Shown here: piece by piece, positions 42,902 through 54,356 of the stretch
Numbering within the stretch: position 1 is the stretch's first letter
Layout: every line of letters starts with the position of its first letter
Translations under genes and position numbers: made by a program
The notes under the pieces: generated by a model
Told to the model about the DNA's origin: nothing
Databases searched by the model: none
Seen by the model: the letters and a program-made list of their open reading frames with translations, nothing else
Source of the DNA: Juglans regia
Lineage: Eukaryota; Streptophyta; Magnoliopsida; Fagales; Juglandaceae
DNA: 64,000 bases
Direction: 5' to 3'
Assembly: GCF_001411555.2 (NCBI RefSeq)
Contig: NC_049905.1
Coordinates: 10,135,053-10,199,052 of the forward strand

Positions 42902-43004
42902 GAAAAGGTACATCTCTAGCTAGTTGCAAATCCATAGTTGTGTGCAGCTTATCTGTCTTGGAAAGGTGGGGAATGCATGTATGGATGGATAAGTGAAAGA
43001 TTTT

Positions 43005-43040
43005 ATTGTTTTAGCAACTACTTTGCTTGGAAAAGCAGCA
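43005..43040 (-). promoter_or_regulatory. conserved upstream block of FLA-2
   Basis: Plus strand TTTTAGCAACTACTTTGCTT followed by GG and AAAGCAG; the core is about 253 bp upstream of the ATG, matching the blocks of FLA-1 and FLA-3. Confidence 0.6.
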
Positions 43041-43394
43041 AAAAGTGAGGGTATCTCAAATTTGTTTGGGGGAAATAAAAGATGCATATCATTGCTCCAG
43101 CTTTCATTTAAATCAATTGTTCTTAGATAGAACTAGTACTGTTTGCCAGCAAAAAATATCAAGCAAAAAGCGGAAAAGAAAATAAACCTTTGAATCTAAT
43201 TTCCTATTCTATTTTTGTTCCTCCAATGAGAATATTATAATTTACTATAATTTACCACATCTCAGCTTTTTGCAATTTAATTAATTGTGATGGGTTCCTT
43301 CGAGTGAATGTTTTAAATGTACGGATTTAAAAAAGAAATCGAGATTGTAGTGATTAATTCATATTTAGCTACACACGATTTCAAACTTGAATTA

Positions 43395-43421
43395 ATTATT
43401 ATTATTATTATTATTATTTTT
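43395..43421 (-). repeat. LINE 3' (AAT)n tail
   Basis: Plus strand ATTATTATT run. On the minus strand it is an AAAAATAAT... tail at the LINE 3' end, next to the direct repeat. Confidence 0.8.
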
Positions 43422-43439
43422 AAATCATTCCTCATCCAT

Positions 43440-46400
43440 TCATATATCTGTAAACTCAATACAATTTTTGTCTTTTTGTAAACTAGTAAATACAAAAGCT
43501 GGTGCATCTTCAATCCACACCATCTCCTCCTCTGTTTTTAAAGCAGCCTTTACTAGATTGTGTGCTACTACATTTGTGCTTCTTTGAGAATATTGAACCT
43601 TCCAACCATGCCAGTCTTGAAGGACCATCTTCATTTTCTCAATGATATTATCAAAATAAGAAAACTCTGCATCTACTTCATTCACTGCATTAATAATAAC
43701 CTGAGAATCATCTTCAAATATCGATATTGAGGTCCCTGCATAAATCCATTACTTTCTTCAAAGCATAATACTCTGATATAGCTGGTAGATCAACATTTGG
43801 TCTCCGATAATTCCAAGTAACCATGACCTTTCCTTCTTCATTCTTGATAATCACACCTATTCCCATCTTCTTAGCTTTTACATCCAAGGCAGCATCCCAA
43901 TTGCCTTTAACATAGCTTTGCTCAGGTGGTTTCCATCGTTTCTCACCACCTACTACTATGGTAGATCCCTCTTGTCCCCCTGATGAAGGTTGAGCTAGTT
44001 GAAACTCACTCAAACCTTCCTTAGCTGATCTGATAACACTACTTGGACTGAGAAATTTCTTTTAAAAAATACACATGTTTCTTCTGATCCACAAGCTTCT
44101 CATAATACCATCTCTTCCATCTTAGACTTCGAAAGCTTATGTGACAGCTTCTCCCACAAACTCAATAAGTCTTCTTCTGTTATACTCCATTTTTGCAGAA
44201 TTTTTAAATGCATAGTCCAAACATCATTCGTAGCAAGACAATGCCATAAAACATGCATAACAGATTAATCTTCTTGAAGACATATAGGACAATTTGGTTC
44301 TTCAATTACTTTCCTTACAAATAAGTTCCACCTTGTAGCTAGCAACTCATTACCTGCCTTCCACATAAACATTTTCAACTTTCTAGGTAAATTCAAACTC
44401 CATAAATGTTTCCATCTGCTATCTGAAATTGTCCCTCTTGAGATTCCCCTTGTACAACCTTTGATCTTTCTTGTTCCCGAAATAAGCACTCTTGACACTA
44501 AACAGGCATTTATTTGAAGGGCCCCATATCAACTTTTCCTCAACATCCCTTCTGCTTAAAGGAATGCGGCATATTTGATCAGCTTCTTCTTTTATACAAA
44601 TAATTCTAATTAGGACCTCGTTCCACTACTTTTTATTCTCCACCATGAGTTCACTGACCTTAGCATCATCATTCAGTACAGCCATTAGAGACTGAACACA
44701 AAAAGAAGATAGAGTGGATAACCATTTTTGGCCCCAAATTTCGATCTTGCTACCATTTCTCACTCTCCACCTTAGTCCCTCTTTAAGCAGCCCCAAAAAA
44801 ACTCCACACACTTCTCCATATCAATGAGGGTGTATGGCCCAATTTTGCCTCCAGCAATGAGGTGTTTCTGAAATACTTTTCCTTTTAGATCTGAGTAGTT
44901 AAATAAGATGGATTTTGCAAGATCCTCCAGCCTTGTTTTGCCAACAAAGCTGAGTTGAACATCTCCAAGTCTCTAAATCCCAATCCTCCCTTACCTTTTG
45001 ATAGCCCCAATTTCTTCCAGCTCCTCCAATGGATGCAACTTTCTCTTTGTTGGTTACCCCACCAGAACTTAACAAGCATACCATTAAGCTCTTTACAAAG
45101 TTTCTTTGGTAATCTGAAAACACTCATAGTGTAGGATGGTACAACTTGTAATATAGCCTTTATCATAATTTCTTTCACAACACTAGAGAGAAAAGAATTC
45201 TTCCAATTATTATCTTTTGCCAAACTCATTCTTTTAAACACCTCAAAGTGTTACACTTAGATTTACCCACGATAGATGGAAGTCCCAAATATCTCTCATA
45301 ATTCCCTTTCCCCAGATCCCCTCCTTTCCTTAGTATTCTTCTTCTGGTTTCTGAGTTAGTATTTGAACTGAATTTAAAAACTGACAAGAAGCTTCTTCAT
45401 ATTTGCTAAGAATCCTTTTCAGTTTTCTCCATTCCTCCACACTAGCCCTTTCAAATAGAACACAATCATCTACAAATAACAGATGATTGATTCTCAGCCC
45501 CCTCCTCACAACTGAAATCACTTTTGTTTCCCCTTGCCGATAAGCCTCTTTAAGTAGTGCACTAAGGCCTTCTGCACATATGATAAAGAGGTAAGGGGAA
45601 AGAGGATCCCCTTGCCTTAATCCCTTCAATGGATAAATTTTTGCCCCTGGTTCACCATTAACCAACACTTAGTATGTGATAGAAGTAACACATTGCATTA
45701 TCATCTTTGTCCACTCATTGCAAAAGCCCAGCTTCTTCATGATAGCTTCCAAATAAACCCACTCAATTCTATCATATGCCTTTGACATGTCAAGCTTGAT
45801 GGCCATGCTTCCTTCCTTGCCTTTCTTTCTCACCTTCATTGTATGTAGGACCTCATAAGCAACCATAATGCTGTCTGTAATTATCCTTCTTGGGATGAAG
45901 GCACTTTGATTGGGTGATATGATGCCTGACAGTACACCTTTAAGCCTATTTACAAACACTTTAGAGACAACTTTGTAAATCACATTACAAAGGCTAATAG
46001 ACCTAAACTCAGTAACACTCAAAGGATTATTGGTTTTGGAAATTAAAGTTATGTAAGTAAAATTAACCAGAGAAAGCAGAGAGTTACCATTAAGGAAATC
46101 CAAGATTGCATTACACACTTCCTCACCTATAGTACCCCAATGGTTTTGGTAGAAATAAGCATCAAAACCATCAGGACCGGGTGACTTTAAAGGCCCCATA
46201 TGTTTGACAGCTTCCTCAATTTCCAGTCTGCAGAAAGGCCTGGTCAATCTCTCATTCATTTCACTTGTGACTCGAGTTTCCACCTATTCCACACATCCTT
46301 TAATATCTTCTAAGTTTGGTCTTGTCGAGGAGAACAATTTCTCAAAGTAATTGTTAAAAGCCCCTTTGATTTCTTCTTGGTTAGTAAACATATTTTTTTG

Positions 46401-47560
46401 TTCATCCATAACCTATTTAACCACATTTTCCCTTCTTCTTTGAGATGCACAAGCATGAAAGAATTTAGTATTTTTGTCTCCCATTGCATACCAATTCTTT
46501 TTGCTCTTTGCTTCCAATTAAGGTCCTCATTCTCAAGCATTGTCCCCAACTCCTTCTGCACTCTTTTGGTTTCTTTAGAATTGTATCTGCTCTCTTCATC
46601 TTGAAGCTTTTTTAGCAACTCAGTTTTCTCTTTTATTCCTTGGAGTCTATCTAAATTGATCAGCTTACTCCACCTCAAAAGGGCACCTATGCATCTGTCC
46701 AGTTTAAACTGAAATCTTTGAGCATAATTTACCTTTGCATATCTTGCCAAGCCCATTTTATAACATCTTCACAGCCCTCCTCTTTTACCCAGCTTGCTTC
46801 ATATCTAAAAATTTTCTTCCTTCTCCAAGCATTTCTCCTATCGTTTTCATTGTCAACAAGATTGGCCTATGGTCTGAAATCTCCCAATCAACACTACCAT
46901 CAATAATCATTGAAGTTTTGTGCCCAAATTGGATTAGGCATTGCCCTATCTAGCCTTTCTTTAGTAAAAGTTTAATCTTCATGTTTGTTGGTCCATGTAA
47001 ATTTGTTCCCTCTCCACCCGAGGTCAAACAAATTACCTTCTTCTAAAGCTGCTCTAAAGCTTTCCATTTGTCTCTCTAATCTTGGCTTACCACCCATTTT
47101 TTTCATCATTAGAAGTAATCTCATTAAAGTCTCCTAAGACATACCACCCTTGATTATCACTTGGCTTCAAAGACTTTAACAGATTCCAAGCTTCATCCCT
47201 TCTACTAGTTTCAAGCTGGCCATAAAATCCCATCATCAACCATTTATCATTTCCATTCTCATTTAAAATCCAAGCACTAATGTGCCTCTAAGTATAGTTT
47301 AGTGACTCAACCTTCACTCAACTATTCCACCAAAGAGCTAAACCACCCTTCTTTTCCATAGGCTCCACCACAAAATATCCCTCACAGTTAAGCCTCTTCT
47401 TCATTCTCACACACTTCTCAGTATTCAACTTGGTTTTCATCAAAAAAATTAAATCTAGATCCTTTTCCTTCACCATAAGGCAAAGGTTTTGAACTGTCTG
47501 AGGGTTCCCAAGCCCTCGACAGTTCCAAATTGAAGTTTTTATTAAGCAAGGTGGGGCTGA
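43440..47560 (-). pseudogene. LINE ORF2 (endonuclease, RT, zf-RVT, RNase H), broken
   Basis: Endonuclease: W-N-C-R-G-L-G-N start at about 47525, with V-L-G-D-F-N-E near 47130, in pieces. Linker 46756-46310. Reverse transcriptase: 46283-45669 (G-P-D-G-F-D-A-Y, L-I-S-K-T-N, S-L-C-N-V-I-Y-K) and 45668-45330 (R-Q-G-D-P-L-S-P-Y-L, catalytic F-V-D-D). Thumb 45241-44885. zf-RVT about 44498-44265 (W-K-H-L-W, C-P-I-C). RNase H 44013-43440 (N-W-D-A-A-L-D; E-Y-Y-A-L). Breaks lie between all these segments. The C-terminal RNase H is typical of the plant L1 lineage and was probably acquired from a cellular RNase H (established for the family). Confidence 0.88.
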
Positions 47561-48790
47561 TTAACAGCCTCCACCATGCTTTCTTTTTTGTTGTATTCCT
47601 CACCATCAGTCTCCATACTAATCTTCTTTCGTTTCAGTCTCTTTTTTTCTTTTCCTTCCTCATTCTCATTCTTTCTTTTTTTAAAGTAACATTCACCCAT
47701 GCTAACTATTTTCTTCCATTTTTCTCTAGCCCTTCTCTTCCACTCACCCTTCAATGGAGCCCTTTTGGAAATGAGCTCCTTAATGGTATCATAAAGATCT
47801 TCCCTTTGCTCCTCCACCTCAGTAATGATTTCTCTTGCCCCTTCCGTTTGCTTGTTAGTTGCCCACTCCTCCTCCACCACCTCATTCAATTTCCCCTCCT
47901 TCTCATTTGTTCCCTTAAACTTGGCCTCCCTAAACCTCCTTTCCTTCTTAAAAGATGTATTTTTGCTAAGCACCTCTTTCCCCATCTTTCTATTAGAAAC
48001 TTCTTCTCCCTCTTCTTGTATAAACCATCACCTCCCTCCCTCATTGCTATTTTTTTTATTAAACTGGTTTTCTATCTTTCTTTCTTCTTTTTTTTTTTTT
48101 AATTATTATTCCTATTTTTTATTTTGTTCTTAACTAGACCCCATATTGATCAACCCCTTCACCCATCCTTTCACAACCTTCCTTGCCATGAATTAAACAT
48201 CCACAAGAAAAGCAAAGTTTGGGCAACTTGTCGTACCTAATAGGGATCCAGAGCTTGTCCCCATTCACATTAACAGTTATGCCTTTGGCTAGAGGTTTTG
48301 ATAAATCTATAGAGGTCAGAACCCTTAAGATTCTTCCCCAACCACTTCCATCCTCCCTCACATCCACCTCCTCCACCCTGCCTATGGTGTTACCTATCTG
48401 TTTTCCTCTGTCCTCATTCATGCAAGACAGTGGCATGTTATGCAGCTATATCCAAAAGCACCCTTCCTCAAATATGAACTTCTGTGGTGGTGTATCAAAA
48501 GGTTTTAGAACAAAAAGATGAAAATCAAATAGCCATGGTCTTCCACTCCACACACGTTGTTTATCAGCTGGATTAGCAAAAGTTATTGTAAATACATTCG
48601 TATCTACTTCAAGAAACTTTGCAGGCTTGCTTATTCTCCACACTTTCTTCATCGTGTTCTCCATCACATCCTTGCTTATACTTCTATCCATGCACACTTT
48701 TCCCACTAGACTACACTTTCCTTTGTAAGAAAACTCACCTCCCACACCTTCATCAAAGTCTATGGCAGCTTCTTCATCCTCCATCAAATC
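47561..48790 (-). pseudogene. LINE ORF1 (DUF4283, CCHC knuckle, basic tail), broken
   Basis: 48787-48446 has the DUF4283-type RNA-binding fold (F-A-N-P-A-D-K-Q-R-V and G-R-P-W-L-F-D). 48436-48134 continues with the plant LINE CCHC knuckle (Y-D-K-L-P-K-L-C-F-S-C-G-C-L-I-H). 47985-47542 is a K/E-rich C-terminal region. Stops separate the segments. Opposite-strand open frames here are shadows. Confidence 0.85.
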
Positions 48791-49037
48791 CAGCCTTTCT
48801 CATTTCTCTTGTATATCCTCCATCTTTCTATCACTATTTTCTAGATTTTTTCTTTTTTCCTCACGTTTCCTGGCTGCAGAAACCCCCTGAAGGACTTCCA
48901 CCACCGTACCCCACTCACTCTCTGACACTCACTCTGTGTAAACACCCTTATCGCACTTCCCAAATTCTGTTAGAATTTAGTGGACCCCCCACTCCACCTC
49001 AACCTTCCATTTCGAAAGAGAGAGGAGAATTGAATTA

Positions 49038-49342
49038 CTTATTATTAATTTGACATTATGTACCTAATTAATTATCCCTTATGCTACAAAGCTATAGAAT
49101 GATACCTAGATTTTGATCAGTCATGAAAATAGATTCATTTTGATAAAATTAAATAAATAAATAAGCAATTTTTTTTTCAGTAACCATGTCAAGCTTCTGT
49201 TTTTTGAAGTTGTCGGCAAAGGATTAAACAGTTGCTGATCAATTATATAGCTAATCGAGGAAGTACTAGGTTTTATGATCAAGTAATAAAGTTCCATCTT
49301 GTTGAAAGGGAGATCAAGCTAGCCAGCCAATTAAACATGATG
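49038..49342. other. short intergenic DNA
   Basis: No gene seen between the LINE and the non-coding LTR element. AT-rich. Confidence 0.5.
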
Positions 49343-49347
49343 ATTCT

Positions 49348-49842
49348 TGTTGATGCTATAAAAATCACACAATAGACTAGAAGGGAGAAAGTCATTCATA
49401 GCCCACAGAGGCAACTTTGGCCTCGATCAGTGTTAGGAGCCCCTGGCAGTGATCTGGTATGGCTATACTGTGTTGGTGCGTATGGCTATGGTGGTGAAAT
49501 GCGTAAAGAAAATAAGAGAAGATGGACACATAGGTTTACGTGGTTACGCATAATGCTTACATCCACGAGCATTTGGAGAGAAGAAATCCAATATAATATT
49601 CTTGTTTGTAGTCTCTCATAGTTTCTCATTTTTCACTGCACAATGGTGGCTTTAGATACATTTATTGGAGAAAAGTCCTTCACTGGAGCTCCCTATTCCA
49701 AGGTTGAAGAAGAAGTCGAAAATGAAGAAAAAGAACTGAAGAAGAAGAAGCTCCCTCTGGGAATCGTCCGGACCCCCTATTTTGCTCTTCTGTTCCCTGC
49801 TGGGCCTGGTGGCCTTGGGCCAAATATTTTTACCCCATCACA
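49348..49842 (-). repeat. LARD-like 3' LTR
   Basis: 495 bp; plus strand TGTTGATGCTATAAAA...TTTTACCCCATCACA. About 240 bp shorter than the other LTR. Confidence 0.9.
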
Positions 49843-50039
49843 GTGCCCCGTGATTCTTAAGGGTAATTTATAAAGAAGACCTTGAGAATCTTCAAAGATA
49901 GAAAATGCAACCAAATTGGTCCGCCCGAGTACGTAGGGAAATAAATTTTGAAGGTCAATCCTCATTCATTTGTTCCTCTAGCTCGAGCAGTAAATATTTC
50001 TAAACTCAAGATTGAGATACGAGTTCTATTACGTAGAGT

Positions 50040-50890
50040 GTGGGCAGGAAGCTTGTGCGAGTCTAGGGTTTTGGCTTTGTTGAACGGACCCGACATCATG
50101 GCGAGTCTAGGAACTTGACTTTGTTGGACGGGTGCTTGGCGAGTCTAGAGACTTGGCCTTACCCTACTGCGAGTCTAGGGACCCGTCTTTGTGACGAGTC
50201 TAGGGACTCAGTTTTGTTGGACGGGGGGGTCGGCGATTCTAGAGAATTGGCCTTACCTCATAGTGAGTTTAGGCACCCGACTTCGTGGCAAGTCTAGGAA
50301 CTTGATTTTGTTGGACGGGGGGGTCAGCGAGTCTAGAGACTTGGCCTTACCCTGTAGTGAGTCTAGGGACCCGTCTGCATGGCTAGTCTAGGGACTCGAC
50401 TTTGTTGGACAGGGGGTCGGCGAGTCTAGAGACTTGGCCTTACCCCTTAGCAAGTCTAGGGACTCGACTTTGTTGGACGGGGAGTTTGACGGGTCTAGAG
50501 AATTGGCCTTAACCCGCAACTAGTCTTGAGACCTGACTTTGTGACGAATTTAAGGATTTGACTTTGTTGGATAGGGGTTGGCGAGTCTAGAGACTTGGTC
50601 TTACCCCGCAGAGAGTCTAAGGATCCGATTTTGTGGCGTGTCTAAGGGCTCGACTTTGTTGGATGAGTGGTCGGCAAGTCTAGAGGCATGCCCTTACCTC
50701 GCAACGAGTCTAGTGACTCGACTTCGTGGCGAGTCTAAGGACTCAATTTCGTTGGACGGGGGTTGACGAGTCTAGAAACTTAGCCTTACCCTACAGCGAG
50801 TCTTGAGACTCGACTTCGTGGCGAGTCTCTACAAGTCTTGGGACTTGTGTTCGACCGTTATAGAGCGTCGAGTCTAGAGGCTTGGCTTTT
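50040..50890. repeat. tandem array, about 93-bp units
   Basis: The phrase TTTGTTGGACGGGG recurs at about 50118, 50214, 50309, 50402, 50470, 50562, 50655 and 50748, mostly 92-96 bp apart with one 68-bp step. Each unit contains GCGAGTCTAGAGACTTGGCC and GGCGAGTCTAGGGACTCGAC. Open frames across it are by-products of the repeat. Confidence 0.9.
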
Positions 50891-52677
50891 TTTATGGAGA
50901 CGCTCTCCCGTACTAAATTGCTATGCTGGAGTGCAGTGGAGGTTGAAGACGTATCACTGTTGAGGCTCAACTAAAATAATCCAAATGTGCCTACTGAGTA
51001 GAGTTCGAACGTGCATGCCCACTAGTTGAGGTTGGGTGAGCTCGTTAGGAGTTCGGGTGAGCTCGCTGGGGGAGTTCACGGGGAGAGCCTGAGCACCGCA
51101 GGTGACTGGTCCTAACCGAGTCATGTCGAGTCCTGTGTGGGTGAGGCGTTGTCCAAGCTGTGCAAGTAAAGAGTTGTCAAATCCCATGTGATCAAGTAGT
51201 GCATGGCAACTAGAGTAGGTACTGGGTCTAGTGCACGTGGGGGAGCTACCGAGCCAGTCCAAGCTGGTGAGTGGTCTGTCCAAGTCGTGAGGGCCTCACC
51301 GAGTTGGTGTACCAAGGGGAGTCCCTACTAGTGAGCTGCCTTGTCTCTTGCTGTTGGTGAGTTGTCAAGTGGCTCCAAGGTGCTGTGGAGATGATGGTAG
51401 GTGGCTGAGTTCCCGAGCCATGTGGGTGGTGTCCGAGTCTGGTGGAATAAATCTAGAGCAGTGAGTCTTGTGCATGCCAAGCAGGTGAATTTTCCCAGCA
51501 ATGTATTCTGTGCCGATGCGGTCTGTCCCGTGCTGAGCCTTCCGAGCTGACTTAAGCAGTGTTACCATGCAAGTGACTTTCCCGTGCGGGTTATTTTGAA
51601 CGGCATTTTTTGAGTGGAGGAAACCCGAGCCGTATTTTCAGTTAAGGTGTCTAGTAGTGGTACCAAGGAGATTTTGAGCGGCACCACTCGGTGGTTGAGT
51701 TCCTGAGCTATGTGAGTGTTGTCGGAGCGATGGAGGCCCTGTCCATGAGGTTGAGACCCTTGCCGGGTTGGTGATCCGAGGGGAGTGCTTGGGTGGGTGG
51801 TGTTCAAGTAGTGGCCCAAGCGCTCGTGGGCCAGCCGCGATGGTTAGAGTCCACTCCAGCGTAAGCGGACAACTCCGGCGGGCCCCAAGGTGGCCGTCGT
51901 TGCCCTTCCTCGATCGTATCATGGCTGCGGTGGGTTTATATCCCATGTACACAGTGGTGTGCACACGGGGTGGGTAGGCAATGACCCTCATGGATGAGGG
52001 CTATAGCGCCTGAGCTAGAGTGTCGGCAGTTAACATGTTGACATCCAGTGGTGCAACCATACTAGCAACCGAAGGCCACGAGCTCCTTGTTGTGCGCATG
52101 GCGACATGCGCTTGGATGCGTACGAGCAATGGGAGTCGGGGACACCACAGGAGTAGCCAGATGACACCGATGGACCACGGGGATCTCCGCCGGTGCCCTT
52201 CCATCCACGTCAAGGCTGGGCCGTGCTCTCGAGCACGGTGGGATACGGCCTGTGTGGGACCATGTCGAAAAGGAGTGGGCAGTCAGGGACCAGTCCAAAG
52301 GGGACAGACTGTGCCGACAGTACTCATAGTGGCCGCCGGCGCTGCATCTGGGTCGTGCCACAATGGGGTCGTGGCACCCTGGCGTTGCGCTCCCGTGCAT
52401 GGCACTGTGCGTGCCATGCATGGGCGGGATGTGTTGAGTTGGTCTGCTATGCATGCATGCACAGTGGATGGTGATGGCACTATGTACAATTCACGACTCC
52501 AAGTGCCAACACATTGAGTACAATGTGTTATTCACTGTCTACCCATTTTCCATAAATGTAAAAGTTGAGAAAATTGAGAATACTCATCTGTGAGGGTGTT
52601 ACCCGTTTGTCCAATGATTTATTCAGTGCTCCTAGAAATCATCATTCTCTCACCTCCAATGAACAAAGGAAATTAGA
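50891..52677. other. LARD-like interior, GC-rich, no gene
   Basis: Richer in GC than the surroundings, particularly 51780-52450, with open frames on both strands (for example 52020-52517 plus, 52062-52454 minus). None resembles gag, pol or a host gene. Words such as GAGTTGTC/GAGCTGCC and CCGAGTC recur, suggesting decayed tandem duplication. Confidence 0.6.
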
Positions 52678-52694
52678 TCTCACAAACGGCGCCA
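52678..52694 (-). other. LARD-like primer binding site
   Basis: Minus strand TGGCGCCGTTTGTGAGA one base inside the right LTR. TGGCGCCGT(C/T)TGTGGGA-type sites are used by several plant Ty3/gypsy lineages, which suggests a gypsy helper. Confidence 0.8.
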
Positions 52695-52695
52695 C

Positions 52696-53437
52696 TGTTG
52701 ATGTTGTAAAAATCGTACAACAGGCCGGAAGAGGAGAAAGAGTCACTCCCAGTCCATTGAGATGACTTGGGCCTCAATCGTTGTTGTTAAGAGCCACCAA
52801 CAGTGATCTGGGGTGGTTATACGATGTCGATGCGTACGGCCATGGCGGTGAAATGCGTAGAGAAAATAAGAGAAGATGGACACATGGGTTTACGTGGTTC
52901 GGCATGTTGCCTACGTCCACGGGCATTTGGGGAGGAGAAATCCACTATAATATTCTTGCTTAAAGTCTCTCATTCATCACTGTACAATGGTGGCTTTAGA
53001 TACATTTATTGGAGAAAAACCATTCGCTGGAGCTCCCTGTTCCAAGGTTGAAGGAGAGGTCGAAGAGGAAGATAAAGAACTGAAGAAGAAGAAGAAGGTC
53101 CCCCTGGGAGTTGTTCAGACCCCCTATTTATCTAATTGTTTTTCCCGCATGCCCTCTGTTGTGGTGTGACAGGGTCTGCCTTGCGTGCCAACAGACTCTC
53201 CTTTTCCCATTTCCCTGACAGCCCATCATATTCCCTGATACCATGGCTCTACCCCCTAACACCCTTTACTTGTCGTCTGAACCCCTGGCCCGCTACCTCC
53301 CTGACTCCCTTTACCTCCCATCTGACCCCCTGGCCCTCTTTACCTCCCTGACACCTCATCCCTCCTCACCCTCCTTATCTCTTATGTTCTCTACTGGGCC
53401 TAGTGGCCTTGGTCCCTAATAATTTGACCCCCTCACA
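52696..53437 (-). repeat. LARD-like 5' LTR
   Basis: 742 bp; plus strand TGTTGATGTTGTAAAA...TTTGACCCCCTCACA. Contains about 240 extra bp (53140-53380) of CT-rich text with repeated CCTGACA/CCCTGAT and CTTTACCTCC words, not present in the other LTR. Confidence 0.9.
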
Positions 53438-53442
53438 ATTCT

Positions 53443-53760
53443 AATTGAGGAATTAAGATCTTTCAAATGGGACATTCAAGTCCATCGATCCCAACTAAGA
53501 AAGTTCATTCCGACAAAGCAAGTTGCCCTCTTGATTGAGTGGAAAGAATAGGATCAACGTGCATAGTATGTTTCATAGATCATAACTTTAGGTTCAGGTA
53601 TATATAATAAAATATCGTTATTTTTTAAATTCAAACCTATAAAGATTAAACAAAATCAAATTAACTTAGAATATAATAATCGTTTATGAGAAGTGCTGCA
53701 AATACAAGAATTACATAAAAGTAAACGCATAAACCGACATAATTTTGTGTCATCTGTTAG
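53443..53760. other. short intergenic DNA
   Basis: No gene seen. Confidence 0.5.
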
Positions 53761-53768
53761 ATTTATTT

Positions 53769-54348
53769 TAGGTGTGCTACCCGCATTGTGCGAGGCGGGT
53801 TGGACCCATCCCCGCACCATACCCAGGGTGAGGCCCCCCGCCTGAGTACTAGGGGGTGGGGTTGAAACCTACACCATGCCTCACCCCCCACTCAACCCAA
53901 TGACATATTAGGTCTAAAATGTCTTTTTAGACCCAAATTATAATATAATTTAAATTATAAATTGAAATTTATACATTAAAAAAAATAGAAATTCATTAGA
54001 GTTGTATTTTGTATTGCTTTGACCTCCTAAACCAACTTTTACATAGAAGGTCAAGGCAATACAATAGTCATACTTAAGTAATGTTAAATTTAATTTCAAG
54101 TTCTTAACAAATTGAATATATCTATATACAATTTATTTACATAACTTATTTATATAAATATTAAAACTAATAATTTTTTTATATTAAATAGGGGAGGGGT
54201 GAGGAGCAGGGGGCGGGGCAGGGCCCCGTTGGGGTCAGCTCGCCATCCGCCCCCGCCAAGGGTGGTGCAGGGTAGCCCACCCACCCATGTTGGGGCAAGG
54301 TGGACGGGGTCGGGATAGTGGGAGGTGAGCCCCCACTACTCACCCCTA
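53769..54348. mobile_element. hAT-like MITE with GC-rich ends
   Basis: 580 bp. Ends TAGGTGTGCTACCCGC and CCACTACTCACCCCTA are inverted (TAGG(G)GTG). The 8-bp direct repeat ATTTATTT flanks it (53761-53768 and 54349-54356), as for hAT elements. GC-rich blocks at both ends surround an AT-rich centre. It belongs to the same broad type as E1-E3 but is a different family. Confidence 0.88.
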
Positions 54349-54356
54349 ATTTATTT

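Larger units (their letters stand above)
43395..49029 (-). mobile_element. full-length LINE (L1-type with RNase H), inactive
   Basis: 5.6-kb minus-strand LINE. 5' end at about 49029, 3' AAT-type tail at 43395-43421, and an 8-bp direct repeat TTGAATTA at both ends (43387-43394 and 49030-49037), a plausible target duplication. Order: ORF1 with DUF4283-like domain and CCHC knuckle, ORF2 with endonuclease, reverse transcriptase, zf-RVT and C-terminal RNase H. Multiple frameshifts and stops, so not active. It lies between FLA-2 and FLA-3. Confidence 0.9.
49348..53437 (-). mobile_element. non-autonomous LTR retrotransposon without coding capacity (LARD-like)
   Basis: 4,090 bp with LTRs at 49348-49842 and 52696-53437 and a 5-bp target duplication ATTCT (49343-49347 and 53438-53442). 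A PBS on the minus strand beside the right LTR shows that it runs leftward. The 2.85-kb interior has no gag or pol, but has a tandem array of about 93-bp units and a GC-rich stretch. A related truncated copy is at 26271-27291. It must rely on proteins from another element. Confidence 0.92.

Noticed and set aside
47530..48102. 190-aa plus-strand open frame rich in F, L and S
   Set aside because: Shadow of the K/E-rich LINE ORF1 on the minus strand.
50040..50890. Regular repeats that could be mistaken for a CRISPR array
   Set aside because: Plant nuclear DNA; the units are contiguous tandem repeats without unique spacers, inside an LTR element.
52020..52517. 165-aa open frame on the plus strand
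   Set aside because: Inside the non-coding LTR element; the opposite strand is also open over the same stretch, a composition effect of GC-rich DNA.
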